Of a DNA stretch of 58,137 nucleotides, positions 1 through 10,300 are shown piece after piece. How positions within the stretch are numbered: position 1 is the stretch's first letter; each line of letters starts with the position of its first letter. Source of the stretch: Schizochytrium sp. TIO01 (lineage: Eukaryota; Sar; Bigyra; Thraustochytrida; Thraustochytriidae); the NCBI GenBank assembly GCA_004764695.1, contig SMSO01000011.1, positions 67,501-125,637 on the forward strand. The letters run 5' to 3'. A program made the translations under genes and the position numbers. A model generated the notes under the pieces. That model searched no databases. It was given only the letters and a program-made list of their open reading frames with translations, and was not told the DNA's origin.

Positions 1-1553
1 CGCAGGTCATGGGTGTATTAACTTATTGACACGATCAAACAAAATCAGATCATCTCGAAACTAGAAAGTTCTGTTGCACTATACAACTCCACGGCTAATA
101 ATACTACAATCCCTTTGCTTTCATATTGAATGTGCATAACCCAAAACAATTACTCTCGTCGTTAACTTATGAAGCAGTCTAGTATGCGGAGCCGTCCAAG
201 CAATGGAGGTCGTGAAAGGAAAAGAAGAAGGAAGGCAAGGCATTCACGGTAAGGCTCTGCTCTCACGGACAATTTATACGACGGGCGTCTACCTCATGAA
301 GAGTGCCCACACTACTGGGCGTCAGATGCCCACACTATTGGGCCTCAGATGCCCACACTATTGGGCCTCAGATGCCCGGTGGATTGAATGCCGTACGCAG
401 CTCTTACATCTTTATCCCTAGAATATAGGACGATAGAAGCTGCGTTCAAAAAGAGATTGCTTATTGAGTTTTTCGAAAAGTAATCAGAGTAGACCAGAAA
501 TGAGGCGTTAAAGTGCAGCAAACTTTGTTAGGGATATTCTCATGATACTTTTGACTGCTTGAGCTTTTGAGTGATCACACGCTTCTTCTTCTTCTAGCTA
601 CTTTCTTATTTGAACACAGTCTATATCAGATTACTTTACCAGAATACAAAACTTCAGGTTTGATAACTATAGCTATACATATTAGCTTCTGCTTTGGAGC
701 GCACAGAGTTAGTCTGACAAAAGAACGAACTCTAGTGAGGTGGGCAGTGAGACCTGATGAAAAGTGTGAAAGGGAAAAGGATAGTATTGAGTTTATTGAG
801 TTTCTAGACACAGACAAACTGAATACATGATTTCGCATTGAAGGGTGGCGTTAATTTACATTTGGGTAAGACACCTGGATAGATATGGCTTTGGTACTGA
901 ATGAGGCCTGCAACATCATTTTCCTTCAACGCACAACAATGCACAACGACGCCATCCTTGTTGGAGAAGGGATTCACATTCTCATTCTTGATCATTTTGC
1001 AACAGGTTATTAGTTATTAAATCACATGTATCATTAAATATTTTGTCTGGCAGTTATAGAAAAACAGAAAAACAATGGCCAAGCTTCCCCATAGACGTTG
1101 CTTCCGAAGTTGTTGCATTTCCATAATTTATCGAGCCTTCTCAATTTTGGAAAGGTCGTCACGAGCAAACCATGTGCTTAAAAAAGCTGAAGCTCGAGTA
1201 ATACTTTAATAAATACTAACCAAAAATTTGGGTTCAGGTATTTGATAAACTTGAAAACGACTTCTAAACTTACCTTCACATCCACACTCCAGGATGTGTA
1301 TGAAGAATTATGGACTTATAAGGCATTATTTAACGTCAGGTTATATTTTATTCATACAATGACCCTCAATCATTGTTTCTAAATGCAAACATCGGGGATT
1401 TGAGCTTTACGACAATTTTTCACTTCACTTCTTGAAATCACTGGTTGCTGCATGCGCGTTCACTAACTGTGTCTTGTTCTCCAACGTCTTTCAAAATATT
1501 GTCTATGACTCTTGCAGCGTTTATTTTATTCGCTTCTTAAATAGTCAATCTTA
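1..1553. other. No gene seen; short 23-bp tandem repeat
   Basis: I see no coding region with recognisable protein character here. Open frames are short, overlap on both strands and show no domain. Positions about 304-376 hold roughly three copies of a 23-bp unit beginning CCCACACTATTGGGC. The right edge is the 5' flank of the copia insertion. Confidence 0.6.
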
Positions 1554-1558
1554 GTATT
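1554..1558. repeat. 5' target-site duplication of the copia element (GTATT)
   Basis: GTATT directly precedes the 5' LTR, and the same five bases directly follow the 3' LTR at 7156-7160. Five base pairs is the usual duplication length for Ty1/copia integration. Confidence 0.93.
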
Positions 1559-1750
1559 TATTGAAGTAATATACAGCTACTGTCTAACCTAACCTAACCT
1601 AACCAAGCTCTCCTATCCACACATTAACCTGCCTGTATGCAGACCTGAAACCCCGATAACTCATATATCATCCTCTTTCTCTTTCTCCTGAGTTCGTCAT
1701 CCTTGTCAGACTACCTCTCCACGCTTCACAGCACAGGCTACTCTGCAATA
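1559..1750 (+). repeat. 5' LTR (192 bp)
   Basis: Starts TATTGAAGTAATATACAGC and ends CTCTGCAATA. It contains a short telomere-like run of CCTAA units at about 1584-1604. Apart from one such unit it matches 6959-7155. Confidence 0.96.
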
Positions 1751-1763
1751 GGTTATGGGCCCA
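1751..1763 (+). promoter_or_regulatory. Primer binding site: half-tRNA initiator-Met type
   Basis: GGTTATGGGCCCA starts at the first base after the LTR. It is complementary to the anticodon stem-loop of animal-type initiator tRNA-Met (TGGGCCCATAACC), not to a tRNA 3' end. Drosophila copia is known to prime with a 5' half-molecule of tRNA-iMet, so the same mode is inferred here. The site predicts a host initiator tRNA with C rather than U at position 33. Confidence 0.88.
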
Positions 1764-1909
1764 AGATACGCCAGGAAGACTCGAGTGTAACAACTCGTTT
1801 CCTAGACATCTTGAAGATCAGACGAGCTCAACATCAGAGATAGAGTAAACTTTTTCGAAGTAAGACTTCCTACGGAAAACTATACACAGTCCTCAGGAAC
1901 GTCAACACG

Positions 1910-4900
1910 ATGTCTTCCGTGAGAGAAAGCAAGCGGAACAGGACAAACCAAGCGGCGAACTCAGAGAGCCAGAGTGCTCTCTCTGCGGAAGAAGTTCAAA
2001 AGATACAGGAAAAACTAGAAAAGTACAAAAGGCTTTATGAAGAAAGTCAGAGGACGAAGGATCATCTCAAAGACTCCGACTATGATGATGACCTAGAATA
2101 CTTGAATGACGACTCTTCGCGCAAACGCCAGTCTCGCTCTCGCTCCTCATTCAGAACAACGGACCGAACTCGCGACATTCTAATCGATAGAATCAACAAG
2201 ATTCCTACAGGACCTTCTCTCGATTTAATGGGAAGTAACTGGGAGACCTGGTCAGCCAATGTACTGAGATACATGGATCACCATGGATGTACTCCTGAAG
2301 AAATTGAAGCTACCACTGACCCTAAGAGACAACGTCTACTAGACAGTGCACTTTTCACCTTACTCAGCAATCAAGCTGGTCCAAATTTTCAAAAACAACT
2401 ACTACATTATGGTAAATCACACCATGGACATGAAGGACGCGCTGCCTGGGCACAGCTTCAAATTGCATTTAAAAAACAGCCTGGTGAGACCAATCTTGAC
2501 AAGGTCACAGCACTCTTACAATGTCTTCGGAAATACCTTGACAATTCCCTTGAGAGTATGTCAGAAAACGAAATCATGGTATGGTTTATGGAACTATACA
2601 ACACTCAGTGTGAATTGTTAGCTACTGGCATGACGTTACATGATTACATGTTTATCCTTAACCTTTTACCACATATTCGTTACATGGGTCCACAAACAAC
2701 TGCGATCTATGGCAAAGCAATTAAACTCAAAGAGTATAGTAAAGAATTGTTTCAAGAGTTACGAAACACGGAACGGGAAGTTGCACAACAATGCACACTT
2801 AAAGGCAAAAGTGGCTATTCTGCTGGGAACCCTGAACCCACACATCTACAAGCAAACTCCTTTCATCCTTCCCGGAACAAGTTCAAGCGTCAAAAACGAC
2901 CTACATCTCAAAACAACAATTCCGGGGGAGCACAACAACCCTTTCCTCAAAGGAATAAATGCTCACACTGTGGTTATTCAAATCATGCTGAGGCAAACTG
3001 CAAATTCTTGACAGCAATTTGTCCTATCTGTAACCAAGTTGGACACAGACCCTCTGTTTGTCCACGTAGATCATCGCGACAACAAAAGTCGAACAACAAG
3101 CGTCAGCGTCATAATTCAACACCACCGTACAAAGGTCTCGCGTTACACAACGCTCCTTTTGATCAAGGACCTTTTCATGCCAATTTCAGTGTCAACCTTC
3201 TGACAATCAATCATCTAAAATCAGAACCGAAGTCAGCAGAGACAACCTCAGAAGGATTCCTACTAAATTCTGGATGCAATTTGCATGTCACACCAAATCT
3301 TGCATTACTTTCAAACTATGAGAACATTAATCCACTATCAATGGATGCAGCTCAAGGATCCTCAGTTCCGATTTTAGGAAAAGGTACCCTGGAGGCACGA
3401 GTAAGATCAACGTCGGGTAGAATTGTTCCTTTAACACTTACAGTCTACTACGCACCTTCCCTTGCTCACACATTACTGTCGACGTCTATTATGACTCAGC
3501 AAGGATTCTCATTTTTCTTCTCACAAGATAGCGATCGTATGACCACTCCACATGGAGAAGTTATTACACTCGGTCAGCAATCTGACATCCCAATGCTTAT
3601 CCCTGTAAAAGCACCCAAAGTTAACGCTCTGCAACTACGGAAAGCACAAAAACTCAGTTATAAAGGAATAGATTGGCTAGAAGCTCACCTTAAATTAGGT
3701 CACGCTTCAATTCCACGCATAGCATCCTCCATAGGAGTTTCTGCATCACAAATCGACTTCTTATGCATGGATTGTAAAGTTGCCAACTTTGAACGTATTC
3801 CAGTGACAAAAGGACCTCACACACCATATGCTAAGTCTCCTCGACAAGCTGTTACAGCTGATGTGATGGGACCATTCCACGTTCTAGGCATCCCCAACAA
3901 GTTCAAATATGCCATAGTCTACAGAGATCTTTACTCAGACTTTACATATGTTTATCCTATACAATCCACTGATCAAGTGTCCACGACCCTTCGTACCTTT
4001 GCTCAAGCATGGCTCCAAGGTAAAAACACCTCGCGCATCATCATTCGCACAGACGGAGCTAAATATTTTACAGGCGGAGAGTTTGCAAGATCACTTCACA
4101 CCATGCGGTGGGAACATAAACTATCTGCACCACACTCTCATGCTACAAATCCTGCTGAAGGCATCAATCGAGTACTAATGAATGGTCTTCGCTCCAATCT
4201 AAAAACTGCATTACTCGGAGCCAAATATTGGCCCTATGCTTTATCTCATGCTGTACATGTCAAGAATCGCACAGCCTCCAGTCGCAATCGGAAATCTCCG
4301 TACGAACGACATTTTGGCAAAGCACCAGAGTACAGCTACTTCCACATTTTTGGAGCACCATGTGTGTTCAAGAAGTTTCCCATTCCGCAAAAGTTGGGAG
4401 ATAGGGGTGAACTAGGCATTTTCCTTGGATATGCTGATAGTTACACTCATGGAACTGTACATGTCTTACCTAAAGACAAGTCCAACATCCTTCAAACGCG
4501 TGAAGTCAAGATTTTCGATCAAGCATTGACTGAACAAACTCGTCAGCGTGCAATGTCAATAGAAACCGCTCTGACACCTGATCTAATTACTCATTGGACA
4601 CGTGAAGAATCAAATAAACTAATTGCTGGAGAAATGTATCAGGATCTACCTGCTTTATCCTCCACAGCTAATAATACTAAATCTTTCCTCACTCCTAATA
4701 CCCCAGAATATAATGACGACCGTGAATCCAATAGTGAACACGCTAGTCGTCCGGAGGTAAACAATGACGACCGTGAATCCAGTAGCGAACACGCTAGTCG
4801 TCTGGAGGCAAATCATCATGACCGTGAATCCAATAGTGAACACGCTAGTCATCCGAAACTAAATCACAATGACCGTGAATCCAGTAGTGAACACGCTAGT

Positions 4901-6946
4901 CATCCGAAACTAAATCACAATGACCGTGAATCCAGTAGTGAACACGCTAGTCATCCGGAACAAAATCACAATGACCGTGAATCCAATAGTGAACACGTTA
5001 GTCATTCTGAGGTAAATAATGATGACCGTGAATCCAAAAGTGAACATGCTCGTGAAGACATGGAACTAGAACATAGTTCAGTCCATGCACACGATAGTCA
5101 TCGGAGATCCAAAAGGACTCCCAAACCTCATGTACCACTAAATGTTGGTCCCAGTGCCAAAGGCGCTGCAAATAAATACCGATACTATACCAATCGTCTG
5201 AAACGAAAACGTAATATGACGAATACAGAGTTAGATTTCTCGGATATTAATTCTCTATCAAAAGAAGAGAACTTACATGAACTAATCATTCCCACGATAT
5301 ATCCGAGGGAACAGGAATATTTTGCTTTTCTTATTAAAAACAACACAGATAATAAACAATTACCTAAACCGGTCCCAAAACCATGTCCATATGACGACAT
5401 TGTAGTTCCAAACACTTATAAAGAAATGCGGAAACTGCCACAGGCATATCAGCAACTATGGATTGCTGCGATGAATACTGAACATCACAATCTGCAGTCC
5501 GCTGGTGTTCTGGAAACTGTACCCTTACACACTTTACCACAGGGACAGACTGTAATGGGAACTAGATGGGTCTTTACAAAGAAGGCACCACCGGTCAATC
5601 TGTTAAAAGCACGGGTTGTAGTACAAGGCTACAATGAGGCCATTGAACATGTTTATGATATATACTCACCAACAGTTAATGTTGAAAGCATTCGTGTTGC
5701 AACAATTATTGCTTTAACGAGAGGCTATGATGCTATCACCGTTGACGTAACAGCCGCATTTCTAGAAGCACAAATTCCAGATGACGAATTCCTCTACATC
5801 AAAGGCATTGAAGGTCTTGACTTAGCAGAAGGTTATTGTTATCGTCTGCGTAAAAGTCTATATGGACTCAAAAGTGCCCCCCGTAGGTGGATGGATCATT
5901 TGACGGCTATATTAGAAAATTATGGCTTAACACGATCTATAACGGACGCATCACTCTTTATTGGCAAAGATCTTCTAATGACTATCCATGTTGATGACAT
6001 GAGAATCTTTGGCACACCCCAAGCACTAAAAGCGATTGTCAAAGAACTTGAACAAAATGTCGGCGTCAAAGTTAATCGTGAAAAACAATGCCATTATCTT
6101 AGTGATACACATGTCTATGACAAGTCACGAAAGATCTGTACCATCAGCCAACGCGAGTATTGTGGAAAAGCCCTTAGGCGATGTAATATGGAAAACTGCA
6201 ATGGAGCTAAAACTCCATCCATCCTTAAAGAGTTAAGTGATCATCCTGACGACTCTGTGAATGAACACTATCGTCCACTTGTTGGCACTCTAATGTATTT
6301 ACTAAAAACTCGACCTGATATGGCATACACTTTACACCAACTTGCATGCCATGGTCAAAAGAATGGAGCGGAACATATGCAAGCTCTTAAACATGCATTC
6401 CGTTATGTCAAGGCCACAAAGGACAAAGTTCTAACACTCAAAGGCGTGGATTCAGAGGCACAACTTGTTTTGAATGTCTATACAGATGCTTCTTTCAGCA
6501 AGGCACATGACAAACTTCGTCGTAGTGTTACAGGATATGTTGTTATGATAAATGATAGTGCTGTTGTATGGAAAACAACCAAACAGTCTACAGTTGCAAG
6601 AAATACTCACGAAGCTGAACTAATTGCTGCAGTTGCAGGAGTTCTCAGAGCAGAATCCATTCGACAACTTTTAGCAGACATGAACATTTACATCAATGAA
6701 ATACAGGTATATATAGATTGTCAAGCATTAGTAAACACAATCAAAAAGGAAGAAGTTAATGGTACAAATGGTTATCTCGCAGTACAACTTGCAGTACTGA
6801 TTCATCGAAGACAAAACCAATTACTCAAGGTACATCATGTTAAAGGCACAGAAAATATAGCTGATTTACTCACCAAACCACTTGCAGCACCATCTCATTG
6901 GAAACACGCGAGTCGCTTACTTGATGCTTCAGGTGCTGACGCGTGA
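1910..6946 (+). CDS. Copia Gag-Pol polyprotein (1,678 aa)
   Basis: A single ORF from ATG at 1910. Domains in order: a basic, charged Gag N-terminus; two CCHC zinc knuckles at about residues 351-391 (CSHCGYSNHAEANC, then CPICNQVGHRPSVC); a protease motif around 450-456 reading LLNSGC; an integrase zinc-binding region (HLKLGH near 593, CMDC at 619) and catalytic triad D651, D715, E750; a 17-residue tandem repeat spacer (about 936-1050); reverse transcriptase with D1279 in VDVTAAF and the palm motif HVDD at 1360-1363; RNase H with YTDAS near 1526 and a C-terminal ADLLTKPL motif. Two departures from the family are visible: asparagine where the protease normally has its catalytic aspartate (N453), and histidine rather than tyrosine before VDD. 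Either could reduce activity, although nothing else in the ORF looks decayed. Gag and Pol share one frame, so their ratio must be set by proteolysis or splicing. Confidence 0.97.
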   Translation: MSSVRESKRNRTNQAANSESQSALSAEEVQKIQEKLEKYKRLYEESQRTKDHLKDSDYDDDLEYLNDDSSRKRQSRSRSSFRTTDRTRDILIDRINKIPTGPSLDLMGSNWETWSANVLRYMDHHGCTPEEIEATTDPKRQRLLDSALFTLLSNQAGPNFQKQLLHYGKSHHGHEGRAAWAQLQIAFKKQPGETNLDKVTALLQCLRKYLDNSLESMSENEIMVWFMELYNTQCELLATGMTLHDYMFILNLLPHIRYMGPQTTAIYGKAIKLKEYSKELFQELRNTEREVAQQCTLKGKSGYSAGNPEPTHLQANSFHPSRNKFKRQKRPTSQNNNSGGAQQPFPQRNKCSHCGYSNHAEANCKFLTAICPICNQVGHRPSVCPRRSSRQQKSNNKRQRHNSTPPYKGLALHNAPFDQGPFHANFSVNLLTINHLKSEPKSAETTSEGFLLNSGCNLHVTPNLALLSNYENINPLSMDAAQGSSVPILGKGTLEARVRSTSGRIVPLTLTVYYAPSLAHTLLSTSIMTQQGFSFFFSQDSDRMTTPHGEVITLGQQSDIPMLIPVKAPKVNALQLRKAQKLSYKGIDWLEAHLKLGHASIPRIASSIGVSASQIDFLCMDCKVANFERIPVTKGPHTPYAKSPRQAVTADVMGPFHVLGIPNKFKYAIVYRDLYSDFTYVYPIQSTDQVSTTLRTFAQAWLQGKNTSRIIIRTDGAKYFTGGEFARSLHTMRWEHKLSAPHSHATNPAEGINRVLMNGLRSNLKTALLGAKYWPYALSHAVHVKNRTASSRNRKSPYERHFGKAPEYSYFHIFGAPCVFKKFPIPQKLGDRGELGIFLGYADSYTHGTVHVLPKDKSNILQTREVKIFDQALTEQTRQRAMSIETALTPDLITHWTREESNKLIAGEMYQDLPALSSTANNTKSFLTPNTPEYNDDRESNSEHASRPEVNNDDRESSSEHASRLEANHHDRESNSEHASHPKLNHNDRESSSEHASHPKLNHNDRESSSEHASHPEQNHNDRESNSEHVSHSEVNNDDRESKSEHAREDMELEHSSVHAHDSHRRSKRTPKPHVPLNVGPSAKGAANKYRYYTNRLKRKRNMTNTELDFSDINSLSKEENLHELIIPTIYPREQEYFAFLIKNNTDNKQLPKPVPKPCPYDDIVVPNTYKEMRKLPQAYQQLWIAAMNTEHHNLQSAGVLETVPLHTLPQGQTVMGTRWVFTKKAPPVNLLKARVVVQGYNEAIEHVYDIYSPTVNVESIRVATIIALTRGYDAITVDVTAAFLEAQIPDDEFLYIKGIEGLDLAEGYCYRLRKSLYGLKSAPRRWMDHLTAILENYGLTRSITDASLFIGKDLLMTIHVDDMRIFGTPQALKAIVKELEQNVGVKVNREKQCHYLSDTHVYDKSRKICTISQREYCGKALRRCNMENCNGAKTPSILKELSDHPDDSVNEHYRPLVGTLMYLLKTRPDMAYTLHQLACHGQKNGAEHMQALKHAFRYVKATKDKVLTLKGVDSEAQLVLNVYTDASFSKAHDKLRRSVTGYVVMINDSAVVWKTTKQSTVARNTHEAELIAAVAGVLRAESIRQLLADMNIYINEIQVYIDCQALVNTIKKEEVNGTNGYLAVQLAVLIHRRQNQLLKVHHVKGTENIADLLTKPLAAPSHWKHASRLLDASGADA
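4715..5056 (+). repeat. 51-bp coding minisatellite between integrase and RT
   Basis: Seven copies, the last partial, of a 51-bp in-frame unit encode a 17-residue acidic, serine-rich repeat of the form DRESxSEHASxPExNN. It lies in the poorly conserved linker between integrase and reverse transcriptase, so it is probably a disordered spacer. Confidence 0.93.
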
Positions 6947-6951
6947 TTTGC

Positions 6952-6958
6952 GGGGGAG
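6952..6958 (+). promoter_or_regulatory. Polypurine tract
   Basis: GGGGGAG directly abuts the 3' LTR, six bases after the Gag-Pol stop. Its position and composition fit the plus-strand priming site of LTR elements. Confidence 0.88.
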
Positions 6959-7155
6959 TATTGAAGTAATATACAGCTACTGTCTAACCTAACCTAACCT
7001 AACCTAACCAAGCTCTCCTATCCACACATTAACCTGCCTGTATGCAGACCTGAAACCCCGATAACTCATATATCATCCTCTTTCTCTTTCTCCTGAGTTC
7101 GTCATCCTTGTCAGACTACCTCTCCACGCTTCACAGCACAGGCTACTCTGCAATA
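6959..7155 (+). repeat. 3' LTR (197 bp)
   Basis: Same sequence as the 5' LTR with one additional CCTAA unit in the run near the start. It ends CTGCAATA and is followed by the GTATT duplication. Confidence 0.96.
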
Positions 7156-7160
7156 GTATT
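7156..7160. repeat. 3' target-site duplication (GTATT)
   Basis: Partner of 1554-1558. Confidence 0.93.
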
Positions 7161-7315
7161 CAATGAAAATGTTTCCATCACCTACACACTCTATATTATA
7201 ATTAATATTTTCTAGCACAATCAAAATCCTATGAATCTATAAAATAGTAATATCATTTCTGTAGTTTTACATACAAGCAACAAGGTTTAACAAAAAAAAA
7301 AATTCAGAACTTCTT

Positions 7316-10300
7316 TTATTCAAAAATATAAGGGCCTAGACATCCCAATGCTTCACTAAAGGCAACATTTGCAGCTTTCAACATATCAAGCTCTACTTTC
7401 TGCGCAGCAATATAGTCCTCTTTTGAAATCAGCATACCAGACCTGTTCGCAAGCCGACCTTGGGCAAGAAGACTATGCTGCACTGAAAACGGCAGAGAAA
7501 GTGCATCGTTTACAACATGTATACAACGAAGCTCACGAGATACCTGTATAAGACTTGTCCTTCTTGTCTTTGCAGAACAAATTTGCTTATTCAATTCGAG
7601 CTCCTCGCGCATTTCAATCATCTCCCAGGTCATTCTAGTACCAGTAAAACCCAAATGACATCAACTCCGTTCGTCAGTTTACAATTTTTTATTTTTTTTG
7701 TCATTAAAAGGTACCCACAGTACTGCCAGTACAGTTTCATTTATTCTCTGATGTTATCATGCTCTCTGTTAGATCCACACTCAACCAAACATTCAACTCC
7801 ACAACAAACTTGCAATGGCGCGAAGAAAAACATCGGCAAAATAACACACTAGACAACCCACGAAGCAACGAACCAACCAACTAACCAAGCCTCGTGTACA
7901 AACGAGTCCATAAACTACGGTGTTACTAAGTTAACTTACGATAGTGATGTCAGCGACCGGTTCTCTTTCAGCGCCGCAGCCACTGCCTTGGCGCCCTCTG
8001 AGCCGATTTTGTTGTAGGAAAGACTGTCGATTTGATTGAATGATGGCAAGCAATACATTACACGTTACATATTACAATAGATGCACGCATGCATGCATGG
8101 ACGTGAGTGATCTAGGTTGACTTTCAGGATTTATCTTTGTTGTGTTGTCATTTTGCTCTTTGTTCGATGGATGTATACTCACTCAAACAGACAACCCATC
8201 CATCCATCAAACAAACAAGCGATTGCATAAACTTGCAAAACAACACCGACCCACCCACCGAACAACAAACCAATCATCATGTACAAACAAGTCCACGAGC
8301 TGGGGTGTTGCGTAGACAACTTACTCAAGTAATGTCAGCGACCGGTTCTCTTTCAGCGCCGCAGCCACTGCCTTGGCGCCCTCGTCGCCGATCTGGTTGC
8401 GTTCAAGACTGTCGATTTGATTGAATGATGGCAAGCAATACATTACACGTTACATATTACAATAGATGCACGCATGCATGCATGGACGTGAGTGATCTAG
8501 GTTGGCTTTCAGCACTTATCTTTGTTGTGTTGTCATTTTGCTCTTTGTTCGATGGATGTATACTCACTCAAACAGACAACCCATCCATCCATCAAACAAA
8601 CAAGCGATTGCATAAACTTGCAAAACAACACCGACCCACCCACCAAACAACAAACCAAGCATCATGTACAAACAAGTTCACGAGCTGCGGTGTTGCGTAG
8701 ACAACTTACTCAAGTGATGTCAGCGACAGGTTCTCTTTCAGCGCCGCAGCCACTGCCTTGGCGCCCTCGTCGCCGATCTGGTTGTCAGAAACACTGTCGA
8801 TTTGATTGAATGATGGCAAGCAATACATTACACGTTACATATTACAATAGATGCACGCATGCATGCATGGACGTGAGTGATCTAGGTTGGCTTTCAGCAC
8901 TTATCTTTGTTGTGTTGTCATTTTGCTCTTTGTTCGATGGATGTATACTCACTCAAACAGACAACTCATCCATCCATCAAACAAACAAGCGATTGCATAA
9001 ACTTGCAAAACAACACCGACCCACCCACCGAACAACAAACCAAGCATCATGTACACACAAGCCCATGAGCTGCGGTGTTGCGTAGACAACTTACTCAAGT
9101 GATGTCAGCGCCCGGTTCTCTTTCAGCGCCGCACCCACTGCCTTGGCGCCCTCGTCGCCGATATTGTTGTAGGAAAGACTGTCGATTTGATTGAATGATG
9201 GCAAGCAATACATTACACGTTACATATTACAATAGATGCACGCATGCATGCATGGACGTGAGTGATCTAGGTTGGCTTTCAGCATTTATCTTTGTTGTGT
9301 TGTCATTTTGCTCTTTGTTCGATGGATGTATACTCACTCAAACAGACAACTCATCCATCCATCAAACAAACAAGCCATTGCATAAACTTGCAAAACAAGA
9401 CCGACCCACCCACCAAACAACAAACCAAAAATCATGTACAGACAAGTCCACGAGCTGCGGTGTTGCGTAGACAACTTACGATAGTGATGTCAGCGACCGG
9501 TTCTCTTTCAGCGCCGCACCCACTGCCTTGGCGCCCTCGTCGCCGATATCGTTGCCAGCAAGACTGTCGATTTGATTGAATGATGGCAAGCAATACATTA
9601 CACGTTACACATTACAATAGATGCACGCATGCATGCATGGACGTGAGTGATCTAGGTTGGCTTTCAGCATTTAGCTTTCTTGTGTTGTCATTTTGCTCTT
9701 TGTTCGATGGATGTATACTCACTCAAACAGACAACCCATCCATCCATCAAACAAACAAGCCATTGCATAAACTTGCAAAACAACACCGACCCACCCACCA
9801 AACAACAAACCAAAAATCATGTACAAACAAGTCCACGAGCTGCGGTGTTGCGTAGACAACTTACGATAGTGATGTCAGCGACCGGTTCTCTTTCAGCGCC
9901 GAAGCCACTGCCTTGGCGCCCTCGTCGCCGATTTTGTTCCTTCTAAAACTGTCGATTCGATTGAATGATGGCAAGCAATACATTACACGTTACATATTAC
10001 AATAGATGTACGCATGCATGCATGGACGTGAGTGATCTAGGTTGGCTTTCAGCATTTAGCTTTGTTGTGTTGTCATTTTGCTCTTTGTTCGATGGATGTA
10101 TACTCACTCAAACAGACAACTTATCCATCCATCAAACAAACAAGCGATTGCATAAACTTGCAAAACAAGACCGACCCACCCACCAAACGACAAACCAAGC
10201 ATCATGTACAAACAAGTCCACGAGCTGCGGTGTTGCGTAGACAACTTACTATAGTGATGTCAGCGACCGGTTCTCTTTCAGCGCCGCAGCCACTGCCTTG

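Larger units (their letters stand above)
1559..7155 (+). mobile_element. Complete Ty1/copia LTR retrotransposon
   Basis: A full-length 5,597-bp element: 5' LTR (1559-1750), primer binding site (1751-1763), one Gag-Pol ORF (1910-6946), polypurine tract (6952-6958) and 3' LTR (6959-7155), flanked by a GTATT duplication. The LTR termini are the short inverted repeat TATTG...CAATA. By eye the LTRs are identical except for one extra 5-bp unit in the 3' copy, and the ORF has no stop or frameshift, so insertion appears recent. Integrase precedes reverse transcriptase, the order that separates copia from gypsy elements. It lies about 155 bp beyond the stop codon of the minus-strand LRR gene, tail to tail with it, so read-through of its transcript would run antisense into that gene. 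Confidence 0.97.

Noticed and set aside
1582-1606. Interstitial telomere or chromosome end
   Set aside because: The CCTAA run is only about four units long and is part of the copia LTR, recurring in the 3' LTR.
7737-7848. Alternative last exon of the LRR gene using the acceptor at 7849 and ending at TGA 7737
   Set aside because: It is phase-compatible but encodes an unremarkable 38-residue tail. The acceptor at 7635 gives an intron of about the standard length (305 bp) and an LRR-cap-like continuation, so it was preferred.
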